Shown here one piece after another: positions 61,215 to 64,000 of a stretch of 64,000 nt of DNA. The stretch spans positions 99,084 to 163,083 of the forward strand of contig CACZZZ010000006.1 in assembly GCA_902785825.1 (NCBI GenBank). Direction: 5' to 3'. The notes under the pieces were generated by a model. That model saw nothing but the letters and a program-made list of their open reading frames with translations. It ran no database searches and had not been told where the DNA came from. The position numbers and the translations under genes were made by a program. This DNA is from an uncultured Bacteroidia bacterium. GTDB lineage: Bacteria; Bacteroidota; Bacteroidia; Bacteroidales; UBA932. The stretch's first letter is position 1. Every line of letters begins with the position of its first letter.

Positions 61215-63464
61215 ATGAAACTGGAAACTGGTGAGATAATCCAATCTCGGTATAGACTGGTGTCGCTGAAGGGCAGGGGGTCTTTCGGTGTGGTTTGGCT
61301 GGCGAAGGATGAGCAGACGGATCTGGATGTGGCTGTCAAGGTGTATATTGCCTTGGATGACAAGGGATTGGAGGAGTTCAAGGCGGAGTACAAGAACTCA
61401 TATTCCCTTAACCATCCGAACCTTCTGCACGCCTATTACTTCGATGTGGTGGACCGGCAGCCGTTCCTGGTGATGCCGTATTGTCCGGACTCGGCGGAGT
61501 CGCTGGTCGGGAATACCGATGAAAAGACGCTGCTTCGGTTCATCCGGGATGTCGCCTCCGGCTTGGAATACCTTCATGCCAGGGATATTATCCACCGTGA
61601 CATCAAACCCGACAACATCCTTGTGAACCAGGAGGGAAACTTCGTGGTGACTGACTTCGGGGTCAGTTCGAAGATGAAGAGCACTCTGCGGCGCAACTCT
61701 ACCCGTGCGATGGCTGGGGCTGATGTGGCCGGGACGATCGGGTACATGGGGCCGGAACTCTTTTCCCGCAATCCTGATGCTGTAAAGGCCACGGACATCT
61801 GGGCGCTCGGCGCGACGGTATTTGAGATGGCTTCCGGGGAGATGCCGTTCTTCGGTCAGGGAGGAGCTATGCTCCTGCGGGGAGCGGATATTCCCGAATT
61901 GAGAGGGGAGTGGTCGGAAGGCTTCCGGAATATCGTCGATGCCTGCCTCGCCCGTGACACTTGGGACAGGCCGACAGCGTCGAGACTGGTGGAAATGGCT
62001 GATAGTCTACTGAATGGGAGGCCGGTGGCAGAGTCTTCCACACTTCCCGTGAAAAAAGAGCCGGAGCCAGAAGTACAACCAGTGTATCACCCTGTCCAAG
62101 AGGCCCCGAAGAAACACTCTTTACTGAAGTATTTGCTGGTTGCAGTTATTGTCGCTGGATCAGGCGGCCTGCTTAAAGTGGCTATGACTCCGAGAAATAC
62201 CGATAAGCAAGAGCAGAAAGAATCCAGCCAGTTGGCATTGCCTTCAGGGAGTCAGCTGTATCACGGTGAAGTGACTATGGCTAGCGGGAAGGCTTTGAAA
62301 ATTAAACGCTTGGAGCTAAATTATGATACCTTCAAGGGAAAGAGCTATTATAGTGACACTCCGTTGGACCTTGATTTCGATCTAACTCGGGTTGGTACAC
62401 TTGTACAATTGGAGATAACGGAGACCAATCCCAATATGACTCGTCAGTCCGTTTTGGGCGGTAAGGTAACGACCATTTATGATGGAACTTATCACAGTAA
62501 CGGGACAATTAGCGGCAAAGGCCGTAATTGGCATGGGGATGAGTTCACTTTTACCTTTTCTCCGGGTAAAGCCCCTTGGACAGAGGAAGAAACAACCCAA
62601 AAGATTGAGTCTTCAACAGAGAAGAAGGACGCTTCGCCTGTAAAAGAAGAAGTTATAACAGCGATAGTCCAGGAAAGGAGAAAAGCCGAAACAGTTACTC
62701 CTAAACCAAATACAACAGTAATAACTTCTTCAGCTAAGATCAGCCGCACTTCGATAGAAATAAAGGTCGGAGAAACATACCAACTTGCTGTTTCCGGTGG
62801 TTCTGGTTCTGCTGATTGGGTCTCTGAAGGTGAGACGATAGCTACGGTCAGCGACAATGGACTTGTCACAGGAATTAAAGCTGGCTCGACTAAAGTCTCA
62901 GTGATGTATGATGGGATAATTCTCTCCTGTTCCGTGGTGGTCAAGCATGGGGCTAATATAGTTCCTTCGCCTTCATCTTCCAGCACCGATCGAACTATCT
63001 ACTCGAAAGAAGCTACAATTAAAGTTGGAGAGAGAGTTTCGGCCCAGCTTTCAGAGGGGAAAGTTGATGAATGGGAAGTTAATCAAAATATATCTCAATA
63101 TGTATCAGCAACTTCAGATGGTACCTTGACAGCGCTCAAAGCTGGTAGAGTGGGTATTTGGGGATATATAGGCGGATCACCTAAATTGTTCAAATTGACA
63201 ATTGTCGGGGGTGGAACTTATGTGCCCCAAGACCGCGCTCCTTATCAAGTTTCATCTAAGGATTTCATAATGTATGTTGGAGATGTGATTACTGCTAAGA
63301 TTGTTGATGGTGATATTACGAGTTGGGAAATAACAGATATAGACAAAACTTATGTAGTAGCCGAAGGCAATAGATTGCGTGCTAAGAAAGCTGGTAGCGT
63401 CATGGTGTGGGGCTATGTCGGGAGTTCTCCAAAGCGCTTTAATATTACCATTAAATCGAGATAG
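61215..63464 (+). CDS. Ser/Thr kinase with transmembrane helix and Big_2-like ectodomain
   Basis: A 749-residue membrane kinase whose catalytic domain (about 8-268) is closely related to that of the 48028 gene: GRGSFGVVW, VAVKVYIALDDKGLEEFKAE, HRDIKPDNIL, TDFGVSSK, GYMGPE. A transmembrane helix at about 303-322 (LLKYLLVAVIVAGSGGLLKV) follows directly, with no repeats before it. Outside are a MORN-like/beta domain (about 345-455, with GTYHSNGTISGKGRNWHGDE), one Big_2-like domain (about 506-577) and two related units (about 594-668 and 675-749), the latter sharing GxIGGSPKLFKLTI and GYVGSSPKRFNITI endings. It is the last gene of the cluster. Confidence 0.9.
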   Translation: MKLETGEIIQSRYRLVSLKGRGSFGVVWLAKDEQTDLDVAVKVYIALDDKGLEEFKAEYKNSYSLNHPNLLHAYYFDVVDRQPFLVMPYCPDSAESLVGNTDEKTLLRFIRDVASGLEYLHARDIIHRDIKPDNILVNQEGNFVVTDFGVSSKMKSTLRRNSTRAMAGADVAGTIGYMGPELFSRNPDAVKATDIWALGATVFEMASGEMPFFGQGGAMLLRGADIPELRGEWSEGFRNIVDACLARDTWDRPTASRLVEMADSLLNGRPVAESSTLPVKKEPEPEVQPVYHPVQEAPKKHSLLKYLLVAVIVAGSGGLLKVAMTPRNTDKQEQKESSQLALPSGSQLYHGEVTMASGKALKIKRLELNYDTFKGKSYYSDTPLDLDFDLTRVGTLVQLEITETNPNMTRQSVLGGKVTTIYDGTYHSNGTISGKGRNWHGDEFTFTFSPGKAPWTEEETTQKIESSTEKKDASPVKEEVITAIVQERRKAETVTPKPNTTVITSSAKISRTSIEIKVGETYQLAVSGGSGSADWVSEGETIATVSDNGLVTGIKAGSTKVSVMYDGIILSCSVVVKHGANIVPSPSSSSTDRTIYSKEATIKVGERVSAQLSEGKVDEWEVNQNISQYVSATSDGTLTALKAGRVGIWGYIGGSPKLFKLTIVGGGTYVPQDRAPYQVSSKDFIMYVGDVITAKIVDGDITSWEITDIDKTYVVAEGNRLRAKKAGSVMVWGYVGSSPKRFNITIKSR

Positions 63465-63513
63465 CTTATCCACTGCCAGGGAGCTGTCCATACTAGCCAT
63501 AAATGAAGCATAT

Positions 63514-63625
63514 CGGGCAAGGTCTGATTTTAGGCTTTAGACCTTGCCTTGTGAAAATGCCCCACAGGGCTCTGGGAGGCCGATTCGGCAGACAAGGTCC
63601 CCAGCTCCTTTTTAGACCTTGCCCG
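63514..63625 (+). repeat. 111-bp dispersed element, copy B
   Basis: Bounded by CGGGCAAGGTC and GACCTTGCCCG; it aligns full length with the reverse complement of 40922-41032. It is followed by a second palindromic stretch with repeated CGGCACGGG (63640-63706). Confidence 0.8.
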
Positions 63626-63727
63626 AAATTGGCCATTTTCCGGCACGGGAAGGCGTTTTGGGGGCTGCCGTGCCCGTTAAGGCCACAATTTCGGCACGGG
63701 CAATGATACATCGAATTCAGGGCTGGT

Positions 63728-63774
63728 AGATCCTTCGCTGCGCTCAGGATGACAGGGCTTCGCTCAGGATGACA
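63728..63774 (+). repeat. Dispersed GATTCTTCGC-type repeat, tandem full and partial copy
   Basis: AGATCCTTCGCTGCGCTCAG plus GATGACA, followed by GCTTCGCTCAGGATGACA in the same orientation. Tandem rather than inverted arrangement. Confidence 0.7.
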
Positions 63775-63816
63775 GCGAAGTGAATAAAAAACAGAAATAT
63801 TTCATAAAGAAACAGA

Positions 63817-63855
63817 AAAACCTCCTTCTTAACTCTTGTGCGGAAGGAGGTTTTC
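63817..63855. terminator. Bidirectional terminator
   Basis: AAAACCTCCTTC (63817-63828) pairs with GAAGGAGGTTTT (63843-63854) around a 14-base loop, with A/T runs at both ends. Confidence 0.8.
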
Positions 63856-63858
63856 CCA

Positions 63859-63866
63859 TACTTTTG
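63859..63866 (+). promoter_or_regulatory. -7 box near the window end
   Basis: TACTTTTG matches TAnnTTTG and lies just past the terminator. Downstream there is no long frame before the window ends, but two strong hairpins are present. Confidence 0.45.
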
Positions 63867-63896
63867 CGGAAAGTTCAAATCCATTTTAACTATGAA

Positions 63897-63994
63897 TACT
63901 TCGTAAGCATCCGACGAAGTACGTGTAAGTGACACGGAGTTATATGCAAGTAGCAGCAACTTTTCCGAAGTTACGGTAAGCTGCTGCTACTTTC
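63897..63994 (+). ncRNA. Possible structured leader or small RNA (two hairpins)
   Basis: TACTTCGT/ACGAAGTA (63897-63921) can pair as an eight-base stem. AAGTAGCAGCA and TGCTGCTACTT (about 63947-63992) pair perfectly, with a second small stem AACTT/AAGTT in the loop. They follow a -7 box and a terminator, so they could be a 5' leader of a gene beyond the window or a small RNA. I match no known RNA family. Confidence 0.3.
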
Positions 63995-64000
63995 GCTTAG

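Larger units (their letters stand above)
63465..63816. other. Repeat-rich gene-free region after the kinase cluster
   Basis: Holds copy B of the 111-bp element, a CGGCACGGG palindrome region and two copies of the 27-bp repeat (63728-63754 and the shortened 63757-63774). I see no supported gene on either strand. Confidence 0.6.

Noticed and set aside
42220..63464. Type VI secretion phosphorylation module (PpkA/PppA/Fha)
   Set aside because: Kinase, PP2C and FHA are present, but no Tss structural gene, ClpV, Hcp or VgrG is nearby.

Overview
The window is a chromosomal segment of a Bacteroidota bacterium, most likely an uncultured gut- or rumen-type member of the Bacteroidales. This rests on a SusC/SusD pair, -7 boxes of the Bacteroidetes form TAnnTTTG upstream of several genes, few recognisable Shine-Dalgarno sites, a long SecA with a SEC-C zinc tail, and families largely confined to the phylum (DUF4831, TIGR02757, FISUMP, bactofilin, orphan LytTR). 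Species cannot be named from the sequence alone.

Layout. 1-4226: the end of a surface-polysaccharide cluster (three or four glycosyltransferases and a CapA-like protein), tightly overlapped. 4290-8912: an outer-membrane barrel protein, secA and a bactofilin. 8913-10025: a 1.1 kb gene-poor stretch with the tail of a dead TolC-type gene, a broken tRNA-Gly copy and dispersed repeats. 10026-12488 (minus): two tRNAs, rplS, dnaJ and grpE. 12644-18711: a GlpT-type transporter, YkvA, an ABC-F ATPase, TrkA and a GT2 enzyme. 18824-28231: a SusCD locus whose enzymes are all phosphoesterase-like: a metallophosphoesterase, a histidine acid phosphatase fused to an NAGPA-type phosphodiester glycosidase, and an EEP-family lipoprotein. 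I read this as a system for phosphorylated substrates. 28233-41219: housekeeping genes (SlyD, PmbA/TldD, a zeta-like kinase, a radical-SAM maturase, TIGR02757, an LpxL-type acyltransferase, PepD, rpsF-rpsR-rplI), a broken peptide transporter, and an orphan LytTR regulator coupled to an unlisted 53-residue membrane protein.

42220-63464 is the most striking part: a 21 kb Hanks-type Ser/Thr phosphosignalling cluster. In order it has a zinc-ribbon/FHA protein, a kinase-FHA protein, an FHA-TM-trypsin protease, a secreted protein, a membrane PP2C phosphatase, a kinase with five Ig-like Big_2 domains on the predicted cytoplasmic side and one outside, a Sel1-repeat protein ending in an outer-membrane barrel, two large Big_2 surface lipoproteins (one with leucine-rich repeats, one with eleven Big_2 domains and a FISUMP domain), four AT-rich orphan genes, and a third kinase with a different Big_2-like ectodomain. 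The first six genes overlap or nearly abut. Together they suggest a phosphorylation circuit linking cytoplasm, periplasm and cell surface. I do not recognise it as a described system.

Two families of dispersed non-coding repeats recur: a roughly 27 bp GATTCTTCGCTTCGCTCAG-type element, often in inverted pairs, and a 111 bp element with GGGCAAGGTC terminal inverted repeats present once in each orientation. No CRISPR array, intact insertion sequence, prophage or rRNA gene was seen.
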